Of a stretch of 64,000 bases of DNA, positions 1-8,399 are shown one piece after another. The stretch is from Oscillospiraceae bacterium. GTDB lineage: Bacteria > Bacillota > Clostridia > Oscillospirales > Oscillospiraceae. A model generated the notes under the pieces. The model saw nothing but the letters and a program-made list of their open reading frames with translations, was not told where the DNA came from and did no database searches. The DNA is taken from assembly GCA_018265835.1 (NCBI GenBank), contig JABLYK010000005.1, forward strand, positions 1-64,000, given 5' to 3'. Within the stretch, counting starts at the first letter, position 1; the number at the start of each line of letters is the position of its first letter. Made by a program: the position numbers and the translations under genes.

Positions 1-91
1 TGCTTGAACAATTTTTGCTCTTAATTATTGTCTAACTTTTTGGGGTCACTTCAATGTACCATCCGGCGCGGGATTTTCAGCGTTCCGATTT
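1..91. other. intergenic, nothing recognised
   Basis: AT-rich stretch before the stop codon of the first minus-strand gene. I see no open frame and no clear hairpin. It may belong to the 3' region of that gene or of a neighbour outside the window. Confidence 0.4.
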
Positions 92-1198
92 CTACAGCGT
101 TTTGAGGAAGCACCGGCGGTGCTTGTGCTGTTCCTTTTCGAGCTTGCGCCACTGGGCGAGCACGTGCTCATTCGTCTCCAGCATCGGGCCGGTCTCGGCA
201 AAATGAATCTCGTGCCGGATGCAGCTCTGGCAGACGTGGTCGAGGATGACGGCGTTGATGCCGGCGGTCTGCAGGTCGGGGCGCACGGCGATCAGCAGCA
301 TGACGAGCGTGTCGCTGTGCTTCATGTCGTGCAGCACGTTGTACCAGCCGAAGGGAAAGAGCTTGCCGCTGCATGCCTGCAGCGCGACGGAGGGGTCCGG
401 CAGGCTGACGCCGAAGGCGACCATGTTCTCCTGTTCGTCCATGACAAAGCACGCAAACTCCGGGTTCACCAGCGGAATGAACTTATCCGCGTACCGGTTG
501 ATCTGCTCATCCGAAAGCTCCACCACGCCGTAAAGCGGGGCGTAGGCCGCGTTCACGAGCTGGAATACCTGCCGCACGTAGGGGCGGTATTCCGACTTGC
601 GGCGCAGCTGCGCCACGTGCAGGTTTTTGCGCTCCAGAATGCGCTGCGCGAGCCGGTGCAGACGCTCGGCATCCTCGCTGCCGGCGGCTGGCGCGGTGAT
701 GCGGTACTCGATCCAGTCCACATCCTTGTGATAGCCGAGCCGTTCCAGATGCTCCGGATAATACGGATGGTTATAATTTGTGATAAACAGGCTCCGGCGG
801 TCGAAGCCCTCTACGAGCATGCCCTCGCGGTCGAGATCGGTAAAGCCGAGCGGGCCGTGCACCTCTGTGCAGCCCTTTTCGCGCGCCCAGCTTTCCACGG
901 CGGCGAACAGCGCGGCGGATACGTCCGCGTCGTCGATGAAATCGACCTGAGAAAAGCGCATTCGGTGCGTGCCGAATTTTTCGTTGGCCTTGTGGCTGAG
1001 AATCGCGCCGATCCGTCCGACGATTTCCCCGTCCCGGTAGGCGAGAAACGCTTTGGCCTCACAGTAGGCAAAGGCGGGATTTTTCCCCGGCGTCCAGTCG
1101 GCGAGGTCGTCGCTGTAAAACGAGGGAATGAAATTGGGGTTACCCCGGTAAAGCTCGTTGGGATAGTTCATGAACCGGCGAAGCTGCGCTTTCGTCAC
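92..1198 (-). CDS. GNAT-like N-acetyltransferase family protein
   Basis: A 368-residue protein read from a GTG at 1198. It has a GNAT-like strand segment (AFLAYRDGEIVGRIGAI, about residues 50-66) and a second acetyl-CoA-site-like segment near the C terminus (LIAVRPDLQTAGINAVI, about 302-318). This is the two-domain layout of a widespread, uncharacterised cytoplasmic acyltransferase family; the substrate is unknown. The start is uncertain. The frame stays open upstream, and a perfect AGGAGG (complement of 1254-1259) lies 7 nt before an in-frame ACG at 1246, whereas the GTG has only a weak purine stretch. The real N terminus may therefore be 16 residues longer, with an ATG mutated to ACG or a non-canonical start. 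It is transcribed divergently from the peptide/polysaccharide operon and has no obvious link to it. Confidence 0.65.
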   Translation of the reverse strand: MTKAQLRRFMNYPNELYRGNPNFIPSFYSDDLADWTPGKNPAFAYCEAKAFLAYRDGEIVGRIGAILSHKANEKFGTHRMRFSQVDFIDDADVSAALFAAVESWAREKGCTEVHGPLGFTDLDREGMLVEGFDRRSLFITNYNHPYYPEHLERLGYHKDVDWIEYRITAPAAGSEDAERLHRLAQRILERKNLHVAQLRRKSEYRPYVRQVFQLVNAAYAPLYGVVELSDEQINRYADKFIPLVNPEFACFVMDEQENMVAFGVSLPDPSVALQACSGKLFPFGWYNVLHDMKHSDTLVMLLIAVRPDLQTAGINAVILDHVCQSCIRHEIHFAETGPMLETNEHVLAQWRKLEKEQHKHRRCFLKTL

Positions 1199-1293
1199 GA
1201 CCTCTTCAATGGTGACGGCGCTGGCCGTTGTGCTGCAAACTTTCGTGGGGATTCCTCCTCTGCTGACAGATCACAGTCTGCGAATTCCTTTCT

Positions 1294-1322
1294 ATCTTAT
1301 ACCTGTTTTCTACAAAATTCAA
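1294..1322 (-). promoter_or_regulatory. putative promoter of the minus-strand acetyltransferase gene
   Basis: On the minus strand TTGAAT is followed after 17 nt by TAAGAT. It lies about 40 nt upstream of the AGGAGG ribosome site of the acetyltransferase gene. The match is moderate and rests on sequence alone. Confidence 0.3.
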
Positions 1323-1556
1323 TTCCAATTCTCCTTGCGTTTTTCTTACAATTTTCTTAAGATGCGAAAAAGAACGGCGCGCGGCACGGTTGAATTGGGG
1401 GTGCGTTCGCCAATCGCCTGCGGCTGTGGGGGAATATATGCTGCGGCCTCAATGCGCGAAAACCAGTTTTTTGTCGGATTTCAGGCGCCTTTTTTGTCGG
1501 TTTGGCCGAAAGTTCGAAAAATGGAAGAAAAAGAGAAACCATATATAAATATAGTA

Positions 1557-1584
1557 TTGATTAACTGTCAGAATGTGATAAAAT
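1557..1584 (+). promoter_or_regulatory. putative sigma-A promoter of the RiPP/polysaccharide operon
   Basis: TTGATT, a 16-nt spacer and TAAAAT, 57 nt before the ATG of the nucleotidyltransferase gene. It lies in an AT-rich island inside otherwise GC-rich DNA. It is the only good promoter candidate upstream of the run of tightly packed genes from 1641 to 9856. Confidence 0.45.
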
Positions 1585-1640
1585 AATTCAAAATCGAGTA
1601 GTATGCGATTTTTGCAATTTCCCGTCGAGGAGGGGACGCC

Positions 1641-2870
1641 ATGACCGCTGCGGAACAACAATTGATCGGGTGTCTCCGCGCGTTTTGCCGGAATGAGCCG
1701 GCTGCCCTTGTGCCGGGCGTGCAGCCGGAGGAACTGTACCGGCTTGCCGTTGTGCATAAGCTGGTGCCGGTGGTGTATGAAACGCTCTCCGGCGAGCCGG
1801 AGGCGTTCGGCGAAGCGCGCCTGCGCTGGAAGCAGGAGACGATGCTCTCCGTCGCCCTGCAGGCCAAGCGGACGGAAGCGGCGCTGCGCCTGTGCGCGGC
1901 GCTGAATGCGGCGGATGTGCCCTACGCGTTGGTCAAGGGGCTGATTTGCCGCAGCCTGTATCCGCACCCGGATCACCGCGCCTCGGCGGATGAGGATCTG
2001 TTTGTCCTGCCGGAGCACCGCGTGGCCTGCGAGGCCGTGCTGGCCGCGCAGGGGCTTGTCTGTGCGGAGTCCGGCGCGACGGAGTCGAAGTGGAGCTGCG
2101 CGGAGAGCGGCCTTGCCATTGAGCTGCATCTGCAATTGTTTTCGGAGGAATACGAAGCCGAGCGGCGGATGAACGCCTATTTCGCGGAAGCTGCTGCGCG
2201 CTGCGAATTTGAAACGATCTCCGGCGTGCCGGTGCGCACGCTTGCGCCGCAGGATCATTTTCTGCTGCTCGTGTGCCACGCGCTCAAGCATTTTCACTAC
2301 AGCGGCTTCGGCCTGCGCACGCTGAGCGATATCGGGCTGTTTGCCACGCGCTACGGCAGCCGGTTCGACTGGGCGGAGGCCCGGCGGATGCTGGACGAGG
2401 TGGGCGGCATGGTGTTTTGCAGCCACGTGCTGCACATCTGCCAGACGCAGTTTGTTTACGACGGCGCGGCGGCGGGCTATATCCCGGAGATCACCGGCTC
2501 AGACGAGGCGCTGCTCGCCGACGTGATGGACGCCGGCATCTATGGGCAGAGCACGATGAGCCGCAAGCACAGCGCGAACATCGTGCTGCAGAATCTGAAA
2601 CACCCGGAACCGGGAGGCGGGCGCGGCGGCGTGCTGCACGCGCTGTTTCCGCCGCGCGCGGCGCTCACCGCGCGCTACCCGGCGCTGAAAAAAGCGCCCG
2701 TGCTGCTGCCGGCCGTCTGGCTGGCGCGCATCGGGACATACGGCGCGGATCTGCTGCGCGGCAAACTGCCGCGCGCTTCCGTGGCCGAGAGCATTGAGCT
2801 TGGACAAAGACGAACGGAACTGATGAGGCAGTATGGAGTTTTCGAGGAAAGTCAAACAGAAGATCGCTGA
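1641..2870 (+). CDS. nucleotidyltransferase family protein (NTP_transf_5 type)
   Basis: A 409-residue protein of the uncharacterised nucleotidyltransferase family found beside PqqD, HPr-kinase-like and ABC-exporter genes. The signature is LVKG at 97-100 followed by RASADEDLF at 113-121, whose Ser and acidic residues match the metal-binding S-x-D-x-D-L pattern of the nucleotidyltransferase fold. A His-rich HALKHF motif lies near 213. In lasso-peptide clusters such as pseudomycoidin a relative is associated with sugar decoration of a phosphorylated peptide tail, so a role in peptide modification is plausible here. The 3' end overlaps the ABC gene by 38 nt, which implies translational coupling. 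The start ATG follows GAGGAGGGG. Confidence 0.75.
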   Translation: MTAAEQQLIGCLRAFCRNEPAALVPGVQPEELYRLAVVHKLVPVVYETLSGEPEAFGEARLRWKQETMLSVALQAKRTEAALRLCAALNAADVPYALVKGLICRSLYPHPDHRASADEDLFVLPEHRVACEAVLAAQGLVCAESGATESKWSCAESGLAIELHLQLFSEEYEAERRMNAYFAEAAARCEFETISGVPVRTLAPQDHFLLLVCHALKHFHYSGFGLRTLSDIGLFATRYGSRFDWAEARRMLDEVGGMVFCSHVLHICQTQFVYDGAAAGYIPEITGSDEALLADVMDAGIYGQSTMSRKHSANIVLQNLKHPEPGGGRGGVLHALFPPRAALTARYPALKKAPVLLPAVWLARIGTYGADLLRGKLPRASVAESIELGQRRTELMRQYGVFEESQTEDR

Positions 2871-4560
2871 CGGCACCTTCCGCGAAATGTGGGCCGAGGC
2901 CAAATGGATGTTCACCTATATCCGCCGCTACCGCGCGGTGGTGTGCATCCACATCCTCCTCGGCATCCTCGGCACGGTGATGTCTCTGCTCTCGAGCGTC
3001 GCCATGAAGCAGCTTATTGACGTGGTCACCGGCTTTGAGACCGGCGCGATCTGGACGGCGGCGGCCTACATGGCGGGCATGATGGTCGGAAGCGTGCTGA
3101 TGCAGGCGGCGGCCTCGCGCATCGCGGCGGTCATCAACATCCGCGTGCAAAACGGCATTCAGGCCGAGGTGTACGACCGGATGCTGCGCACCGACTGGGA
3201 GTCGCTCGAGCAGTTTCGAAGCGGCGACCTGCTCAACCGGCTCAACGGCGATGTCGGCAGCGTGGCCGGCGGCGTGACGAGCTTTTTGCCGAGCTTTGTC
3301 TCCGGCGCGGTGCAGTTTGCCGGCTCGCTCGTCATCATTTTGTGCTATGACCCCGTCATGGCGCTCATCGCGCTCGTCGGCGCGCCGCTGTCGGTCGTCT
3401 GCTCGCGCGTGCTCGTGCGCCGGATGCGCGACTATAACAAACGCATGAAGACCATCAGCAGCGAGGTCATGTCGTTTCACGACGACTCGTTCCGCAACCT
3501 CACGTCCATCAAGGCGTTCGGCGTCATGGACGGCTTCCGCGACCGGATGCTCGCCATGCAGGAGAAATACCGCGCCGCGTTTCTGGACTATAACCGCTTT
3601 TCCGTCACGGCGAGCATGGTCATGTCGCTCGTCGGACTGCTCATTTCGGCCGGGTGCTTCGGCTGGGGCGTGTACCGTCTGTGGACGCACGCCATCTCCT
3701 ACGGCACCATGACCATGTTCCTGACGCTGACGAATATGCTGCGCGCCGCGTTTTCCACGATCATCGGCCTGGTGCCGACGGCGATCTCCATCACGACCTC
3801 CGCCGGGCGTCTCATGGCGGTCGTGGAGCTGCCGGAGGAGCCGGGCGCGCGCGACGCGGCGCCGGACTTCACCGGCGACTGCACCGTCACGCTCGACGAC
3901 GTGACCTTTGCCTATCAGGACGGGGAGCCGGTTCTGGAGCACATTCGTTTTTCCGCCGCCCCCGGCGAGATCGTGGCGCTGACCGGCCCCTCCGGCGAGG
4001 GGAAGACGACCATGATCCGCCTGATGCTGGGGCTGATCCGCCCGCGCGAGGGCAGGGCAGTGCTCACGGACGAGAGGGGCGCGGCACACCCCATCTCCGC
4101 CGCGACGCGCAGCGCCTTCAGCTACGTGCCGCAGGGCAACACCGTTTTTGCCGGCACGATCGCGGACAACCTCCGCATGGTTCGCCCGGAGGCGACGGAC
4201 GCGGCGCTGATCGCGGCGCTGAAGACCGCCTGCGCATGGGAATTTATCGAAAAGCTGCCGGACGGCATTTACAGCGGCACCGGCGAGCTGGGGCACGGCC
4301 TGTCCGAGGGACAGGCGCAGCGCATCGCCGTGGCGCGCGCGCTGCTGCGCCACGCGCCGATCCTGCTGCTGGACGAGGCGACCTCCGCGCTCGATGAGGA
4401 CACCGAGCGGCGGATGCTGCAAAACATCATGGACAGCGGCGATGTGCGCACCTGCATCCTCATCACGCACCGGCCGAATACCGCCCGCATCTGCACCCGG
4501 CGCTATGTGCTGCGCGGCACGTCGCTGTCTGAAGCGGCGGAAGGGGAACTGCGCGTATGA
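2833..4560 (+). CDS. ABC transporter, fused permease and ATP-binding exporter
   Basis: A 575-residue type I exporter half-transporter, expected to act as a dimer in the membrane. The membrane domain spans about 30-330 and the nucleotide-binding domain about 350-570. Visible motifs are Walker A GPSGEGKTT (385-393), Q-loop VPQG (432-435), signature LSEGQ (490-494), Walker B ILLLDEATS (510-518) and the switch His at 546. There is no N-terminal C39 peptidase domain, so leader removal must come from elsewhere; the next gene encodes a signal-peptidase-like protein. The context suggests export of the modified peptide encoded at 16996. Its stop overlaps the next start (ATGA). Confidence 0.85.
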   Translation: MEFSRKVKQKIADGTFREMWAEAKWMFTYIRRYRAVVCIHILLGILGTVMSLLSSVAMKQLIDVVTGFETGAIWTAAAYMAGMMVGSVLMQAAASRIAAVINIRVQNGIQAEVYDRMLRTDWESLEQFRSGDLLNRLNGDVGSVAGGVTSFLPSFVSGAVQFAGSLVIILCYDPVMALIALVGAPLSVVCSRVLVRRMRDYNKRMKTISSEVMSFHDDSFRNLTSIKAFGVMDGFRDRMLAMQEKYRAAFLDYNRFSVTASMVMSLVGLLISAGCFGWGVYRLWTHAISYGTMTMFLTLTNMLRAAFSTIIGLVPTAISITTSAGRLMAVVELPEEPGARDAAPDFTGDCTVTLDDVTFAYQDGEPVLEHIRFSAAPGEIVALTGPSGEGKTTMIRLMLGLIRPREGRAVLTDERGAAHPISAATRSAFSYVPQGNTVFAGTIADNLRMVRPEATDAALIAALKTACAWEFIEKLPDGIYSGTGELGHGLSEGQAQRIAVARALLRHAPILLLDEATSALDEDTERRMLQNIMDSGDVRTCILITHRPNTARICTRRYVLRGTSLSEAAEGELRV

Positions 4561-5009
4561 AGAAGATTTTTACTGCGGACGTGCTCATTCCGGAATACCG
4601 CGCGCTGCTTGCGGAGGGAGCGGAGCTTCCTCTGGTCGTCTCCGGCGGCAGCATGCTGCCGTTTCTGGCGCCGGGGCGGGACACGGTATATCTCAAAGCG
4701 CCGGAGTGGCCGCTGCGCCGGGGCGACATTGCGTTTTACCAGCGCCCGAACGGGCAGTATGTGTTGCACCGCGTCTGCCGCGCCGAGGGGGAAAGCCTCT
4801 GGTTCATAGGCGATGCGCAGGACGCGGCGGAAGGCCCCCTGCCGCAAAGCTGCGTGTTTGCGTATGTGACGGCGGCACGCCGCAAGGATCGGGTGCAGAA
4901 GCCCGGCGCGTTCTGGTGGGATTTTTTCGCCGGGCCGTGGCTGCGCCTGATCGGGCAGCGTCAGCGCATTTTGCGCGTATACGGAAAATTGAAATCAAAT
5001 CAATTCTGA
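4557..5009 (+). CDS. S24/S26 signal-peptidase-like protein, ER-type Ser/His
   Basis: A 150-residue S26-type serine protease candidate. The nucleophile motif SGGSMLPFL puts the catalytic Ser at 32. At the position where bacterial SPase I has its general-base Lys, this protein has LHRV with His71, followed by GD at 85-86. That Ser/His pattern is known from ER, archaeal and SipW-type signal peptidases. A hydrophobic patch near 119-130 (FWWDFFAGPWL) could sit at the membrane, but there is no clear N-terminal anchor. It lies between an ABC exporter lacking a peptidase domain and a PqqD gene, so I infer it trims the leader of an exported peptide. Loss of protease activity, leaving a binding role, is an alternative. 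Confidence 0.7.
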   Translation: MKKIFTADVLIPEYRALLAEGAELPLVVSGGSMLPFLAPGRDTVYLKAPEWPLRRGDIAFYQRPNGQYVLHRVCRAEGESLWFIGDAQDAAEGPLPQSCVFAYVTAARRKDRVQKPGAFWWDFFAGPWLRLIGQRQRILRVYGKLKSNQF

Positions 5010-5031
5010 CATGGATAGGAGATCAAAAACC

Positions 5032-5298
5032 ATGCATGCATCCAAAGATTATATCCTCCGCGAGATCGCGGGAGAGACCATTCTCATTCCGTCCGGCGCG
5101 GCGGCGCAGAAATTCAACGGCCTCGTCACGCTCAACGAACTGGGCAGCTTCATCTGGAACGCGCTCTCGGAGGAGCTGACGCTCGACGCGCTGACCGCGC
5201 GCATCACCGACGTGTATGAGATCGACGCCGCGACCGCAAAGGCGGACGCGGAGGAATTCCTGGCCGAGCTGCGCAGAGTCGGCGCGCTGGAGGACTGA
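5032..5298 (+). CDS. PqqD-family peptide-recognition protein
   Basis: An 88-residue PqqD-like protein. PqqD/RRE domains bind the leader of a RiPP precursor and present it to modifying enzymes. The typical sequence pattern is visible: a beta-rich start (YILREIAGETILIP), the LNELGSFIWN segment and a helical C-terminal half ending in a leucine-rich helix. I chose ATG 5032 because AGGAG lies 11 nt upstream; an in-frame ATG at 5011 would place that ribosome site inside the gene. No precursor peptide lies beside it. The nearest candidate peptide with its radical SAM enzyme is 12 kb downstream in the same locus. Confidence 0.8.
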   Translation: MHASKDYILREIAGETILIPSGAAAQKFNGLVTLNELGSFIWNALSEELTLDALTARITDVYEIDAATAKADAEEFLAELRRVGALED

Positions 5299-5305
5299 GC
5301 GGGCA

Positions 5306-6055
5306 ATGATCGACATTCACGCCCACATTCTTCCCGGCCTGGACGACGGCGCGGACAGCCCGGAGACCTCGCTCATGATGGCGTATGCCGCCGTGGAGTC
5401 CGGCGTTACGGCGATCATCGCCACGCCGCACTGCAACCAGCGCGGCCTGTATGAAAACTATGCCTCCCCGGAGCTGGCGGGGCGGCTGGAGCGGCTGCGC
5501 GGCGAGATCAAAGCCGCCGGCATTCCGCTGGAGGTGTATCAGGGCATGGAGGTGTTCGGCACGCGCGATGTGCCCCGCCTGCTGCGCGAGGGAAAGCTGC
5601 TGACGCTGGGCGGCAGCCGCTATCTGCTGATTGAGTTTGCCTTCCGGGAGGATCCGCTGTATATGGACCGGCTCGTCCACGCAATTCTGGAGGACGGGGT
5701 GATCCCCATCGTGGCGCACCCGGAGCGGTATGTGCATTTGCAGGACATTCCGGATATCCTCTATGACTGGGTGAGCGACGGGGTCGGCGTTCAGGTCAAC
5801 AAGGGCAGCCTGTTCGGCAAGTTCGGCCGCCACGCGCAGCAGCTTGCAATGGCGCTGCTGTGGAACGATCTCGTCACCTGCGTGGCGAGCGACGCGCACG
5901 GCGCCGAGATGCGCACCACCGATCTGGCGGACGCGCAGGACTTTTTGACGATGGAGTTTTCCGGCGAGCTGGCCGAGCGGCTGCTCACGGAAAATCCGCG
6001 CCGCATTTTATCCGACGAGCCCCTGCTGCAGGGCAGGCCGGCTCCATTTTCCTGA
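5306..6055 (+). CDS. cpsB: CpsB/CapC-type PHP tyrosine phosphatase
   Basis: A 249-residue PHP-fold, manganese-dependent protein-tyrosine phosphatase that dephosphorylates the BY-kinase of capsule export. Metal-binding motifs are visible in order: DIHAHILPGLDDG at the N terminus, ATPHCN, AHPERY, and SDAHG near the C terminus. Length matches CpsB/YwqE. It starts 8 nt after the PqqD stop and shares the operon with the two BY-kinases at 6906 and 8396, its expected substrates. Earlier in-frame codons exist, but ATG 5306 begins the conserved MIDIHAH core. Confidence 0.9.
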   Translation: MIDIHAHILPGLDDGADSPETSLMMAYAAVESGVTAIIATPHCNQRGLYENYASPELAGRLERLRGEIKAAGIPLEVYQGMEVFGTRDVPRLLREGKLLTLGGSRYLLIEFAFREDPLYMDRLVHAILEDGVIPIVAHPERYVHLQDIPDILYDWVSDGVGVQVNKGSLFGKFGRHAQQLAMALLWNDLVTCVASDAHGAEMRTTDLADAQDFLTMEFSGELAERLLTENPRRILSDEPLLQGRPAPFS

Positions 6056-6074
6056 AACATTCTGAGGTGCTGTT

Positions 6075-6890
6075 GTGAAGAAACTGACTGCGATTATTTT
6101 ATCCGTGCTCATGGTGCTGTCTGTGGGCGGGCTGGTGGTGTATGCGTTTCACCAGAAGACGGTGAATGGCGGCGAAGCGCCGGTGATTGCGTTTGCGTCC
6201 GATGTGCTGGAGGTGCCGACGACCGCGACGGAGGAAGACCTGCTCCAGGGCGTCACCGCGACGGACGCGGAGGACGGCGACGTGACGGGTTCCCTCCTTG
6301 TCGAGGGCGTCACGCGCTTCGTTTCGGACAATACGGTGAAGGTGACATACGCCGCCTTTGACGCGCAGAACCACGTCACGAAAGCGACGCGCAGCGTGCG
6401 CTATACGGACTATACGTCCCCGCGCTTTACGCTCTCCGGGCCGCTGGTGTTTACCGAGTCCGGCGTGGCGGATCTGCTGCAGCGCGTCGGCGCGCAGGAC
6501 TGCATCGACGGCGATCTGAGCGGCCGCGTCAAGGTCTCCTCGAAGGACAACGGCTCGCTCGTCTCGTCCATCGGCTCGCACGCGGTGGAGTTTCGCGTGA
6601 CGAACAGCATGGGCGACACGGCGTATCTCACCGCGACGGTGGACGTTGTGAACAGCAACGCGAACAGCGCGCAGATCACGCTGTCGGACTATCTCGTTTA
6701 CATCGCGCAGGGCTCGGAGTTCAACCCCGGCGCCTACGTCACGAGCTTTGTCCGGGGCGACAAGACCCATACGAATACGGCCGACGGCGTGGCGATTGCT
6801 TCGAACGTCGATCCTGCGACGCCCGGTACGTATGAAGTGACCTACACGGTCGATAACAGCTACACGCGGCTGATCGTCGTGGTAGAATGA
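6075..6890 (+). CDS. membrane-anchored protein with Ig-like (DUF5011-type) repeats
   Basis: A 271-residue protein with one N-terminal hydrophobic segment (about residues 4-24) that could be an anchor or signal peptide. About three consecutive beta-sandwich units follow. The first two carry the T-D-x-x-D-G-D-x-(T/S)-G-x-(L/V) pattern (TDAEDGDVTGSL; QDCIDGDLSGRV) typical of bacterial Ig/cadherin-like domains, and the third ends in PGTYEVTYTV. It lies between the phosphatase and kinase genes, so I infer an extracytoplasmic structural or scaffolding part of the polysaccharide machinery. No catalytic motif is seen. Confidence 0.65.
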   Translation: MKKLTAIILSVLMVLSVGGLVVYAFHQKTVNGGEAPVIAFASDVLEVPTTATEEDLLQGVTATDAEDGDVTGSLLVEGVTRFVSDNTVKVTYAAFDAQNHVTKATRSVRYTDYTSPRFTLSGPLVFTESGVADLLQRVGAQDCIDGDLSGRVKVSSKDNGSLVSSIGSHAVEFRVTNSMGDTAYLTATVDVVNSNANSAQITLSDYLVYIAQGSEFNPGAYVTSFVRGDKTHTNTADGVAIASNVDPATPGTYEVTYTVDNSYTRLIVVVE

Positions 6891-6905
6891 AGGGCGGGTG
6901 ACAGT

Positions 6906-8399
6906 ATGGAAGAAAAGAAATCCGCAGTGGTGCAGGAGCGCGGCGTGGCCGAGCGTGTGCACCCGCTGCTGCTCATCCGCGAGGTGCTGCGCAAGCTGTG
7001 GGCCGCCGTTATGGTGGGCGTGATTCTGGCCTCCTGCGCCTATGTGGCCGCCGCGCAGTTTTATACCCCGCAGTATCAGACGCGCACGACCTTCGTCGTG
7101 TCCACGCGCGGCAACTCCGCGTCGGTGTACTCCAACCTCAACGCGGCCACCGGCATGGCGCAGTCCTTCTCGCAGGTGCTTGGCAGCGACGTGATGAAAA
7201 AGCGCGTCGCGCAGGAGCTGGGCGTCGAGCAGATCGACGGCGAGATCAGCGCCGTCGCCATTGAGGAGACGAACCTGCTGGAGATGCGCGTCACGTCGGA
7301 CAATCCGCGCGCGGCGTATCTCATCACCCGCGCCGTCATCAACAACTACGGCGATCTGGCCAGCGCCGTGCTCAGCAACATCTCGCTGGAGATCCTGCAG
7401 CAGCCGCGCATCCCAACCGCGCCGGTCAATGCGTCCAACGCGCTGCACACCGCGAAGCTTGCGGGGATTGCCGGCGTTGCGCTGGTCATTGTTCTGGCAT
7501 GTGTGCGCGCATACCTGCGCGATACGGTCAAGTCCGAGGACGAGGTGGAGAGCAAGCTCGATACCAAGATGCTGGCCGCCATCCACCACGAGCGCAAATA
7601 CAAAACAGTCCGCGCCGCGCTCGCACACAAGAAGACCAGCATTCTCATCACAAACCCGACGACGGGCTTCCTCTTTGTCGAGACGTTCAAAAAGCTGCGC
7701 ACCCGCGTGGAATACCAGATGCGCCGCAGCCACTGCAAGATCGTCATGGTTACCTCCGTGCTGGAGGACGAGGGAAAGTCCACCGTCTCCGTCAACCTCG
7801 CACTGGCAATGGCGCGGAAATATAGAAACGTGCTGCTCATCGACGCGGACATGAAAAAGCCCGCCGTGCACAAGATCCTCGGCTATCAGGACGAGGAATA
7901 TGCCACCCTGCCGGAGCTGCTGGCGGGGAAGGTTGCCCTGCGGGACGCACTTCTGGTCGATCCGGAGCGGCGCGTCGCAACGCTGCTGGGCCGCCGCGGT
8001 GTGGAGAATTCGACGGAGCTTTGCGGCGGCACGTCCATGCGCCAGCTTCTCGCGGCGGCGCGGCAGCAGATGGACGTCATCATCGTCGATACGCCGCCGA
8101 TGGCCGTCAGCCCTGACGCGGAGTGCATCGCGGATGTAGCAGACGCCGCCGTGCTCGTCGTCCGGCAGGATCAGGCGCCGGTGCGCGTCATCAACGACAT
8201 GATCGACGTGCTGAACCGCAGTAAGGCGGAGCTGCTCGGCTGCGTGCTCAACAACTTCTATTCCACGGACTTCACAGACCGGATCAGCTATGGCTACGGT
8301 GGAAAGTACGGTTATGGCGGCAAGTACGGCTATGGGAAATACGGCTACGGCGGCAAGCGCGCCGCGGCGCCGGACGCAGGGGAGGAGGAAGCAGAATGA
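6906..8399 (+). CDS. Wzz/BY-kinase fusion (capsule chain-length and tyrosine kinase), copy 1
   Basis: A 497-residue fused polysaccharide co-polymerase and bacterial tyrosine kinase. The Wzz part has membrane segments near 31-50 and 187-205 flanking an extracellular domain. The kinase part carries a Walker A DEGKSTVSVN (about 287-296), Walker A' VLLIDADMK (about 308-316) and Walker B VIIVDTPP (about 390-397). The tail is a Tyr cluster of four Y-G-Y-G-(G)-K units followed by an acidic end, the usual autophosphorylation site. Its stop overlaps the start of a second kinase (ATGA). CpsB upstream is the likely counter-acting phosphatase. Confidence 0.88.
   Translation: MEEKKSAVVQERGVAERVHPLLLIREVLRKLWAAVMVGVILASCAYVAAAQFYTPQYQTRTTFVVSTRGNSASVYSNLNAATGMAQSFSQVLGSDVMKKRVAQELGVEQIDGEISAVAIEETNLLEMRVTSDNPRAAYLITRAVINNYGDLASAVLSNISLEILQQPRIPTAPVNASNALHTAKLAGIAGVALVIVLACVRAYLRDTVKSEDEVESKLDTKMLAAIHHERKYKTVRAALAHKKTSILITNPTTGFLFVETFKKLRTRVEYQMRRSHCKIVMVTSVLEDEGKSTVSVNLALAMARKYRNVLLIDADMKKPAVHKILGYQDEEYATLPELLAGKVALRDALLVDPERRVATLLGRRGVENSTELCGGTSMRQLLAAARQQMDVIIVDTPPMAVSPDAECIADVADAAVLVVRQDQAPVRVINDMIDVLNRSKAELLGCVLNNFYSTDFTDRISYGYGGKYGYGGKYGYGKYGYGGKRAAAPDAGEEEAE
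8288..8358 (+). repeat. tandem repeats encoding the Tyr-Gly tail of BY-kinase 1
   Basis: Four imperfect units of 15 or 18 nt, each encoding Y-G-Y-G-(G)-K. They form the tyrosine cluster of the first BY-kinase. The repeat structure could change length by recombination or slippage in multiples of three, altering the number of phospho-acceptor tyrosines without breaking the frame. Confidence 0.6.

Larger units (their letters stand above)
1260..1640. other. divergent intergenic region
   Basis: About 380 nt between divergent genes. It carries the two candidate promoters listed separately. The middle part (1370-1530) is mixed composition with T-runs but shows no convincing stem-loop, riboswitch or small gene. 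Confidence 0.4.

Noticed and set aside
2665..4470. 601-residue open frame on the minus strand
   Set aside because: Antisense shadow of the ABC exporter, low-complexity Arg/His/Ala composition.
5011..5031. Upstream ATG for the PqqD gene
   Set aside because: The AGGAG ribosome site lies inside this extension, so ATG 5032 is preferred.
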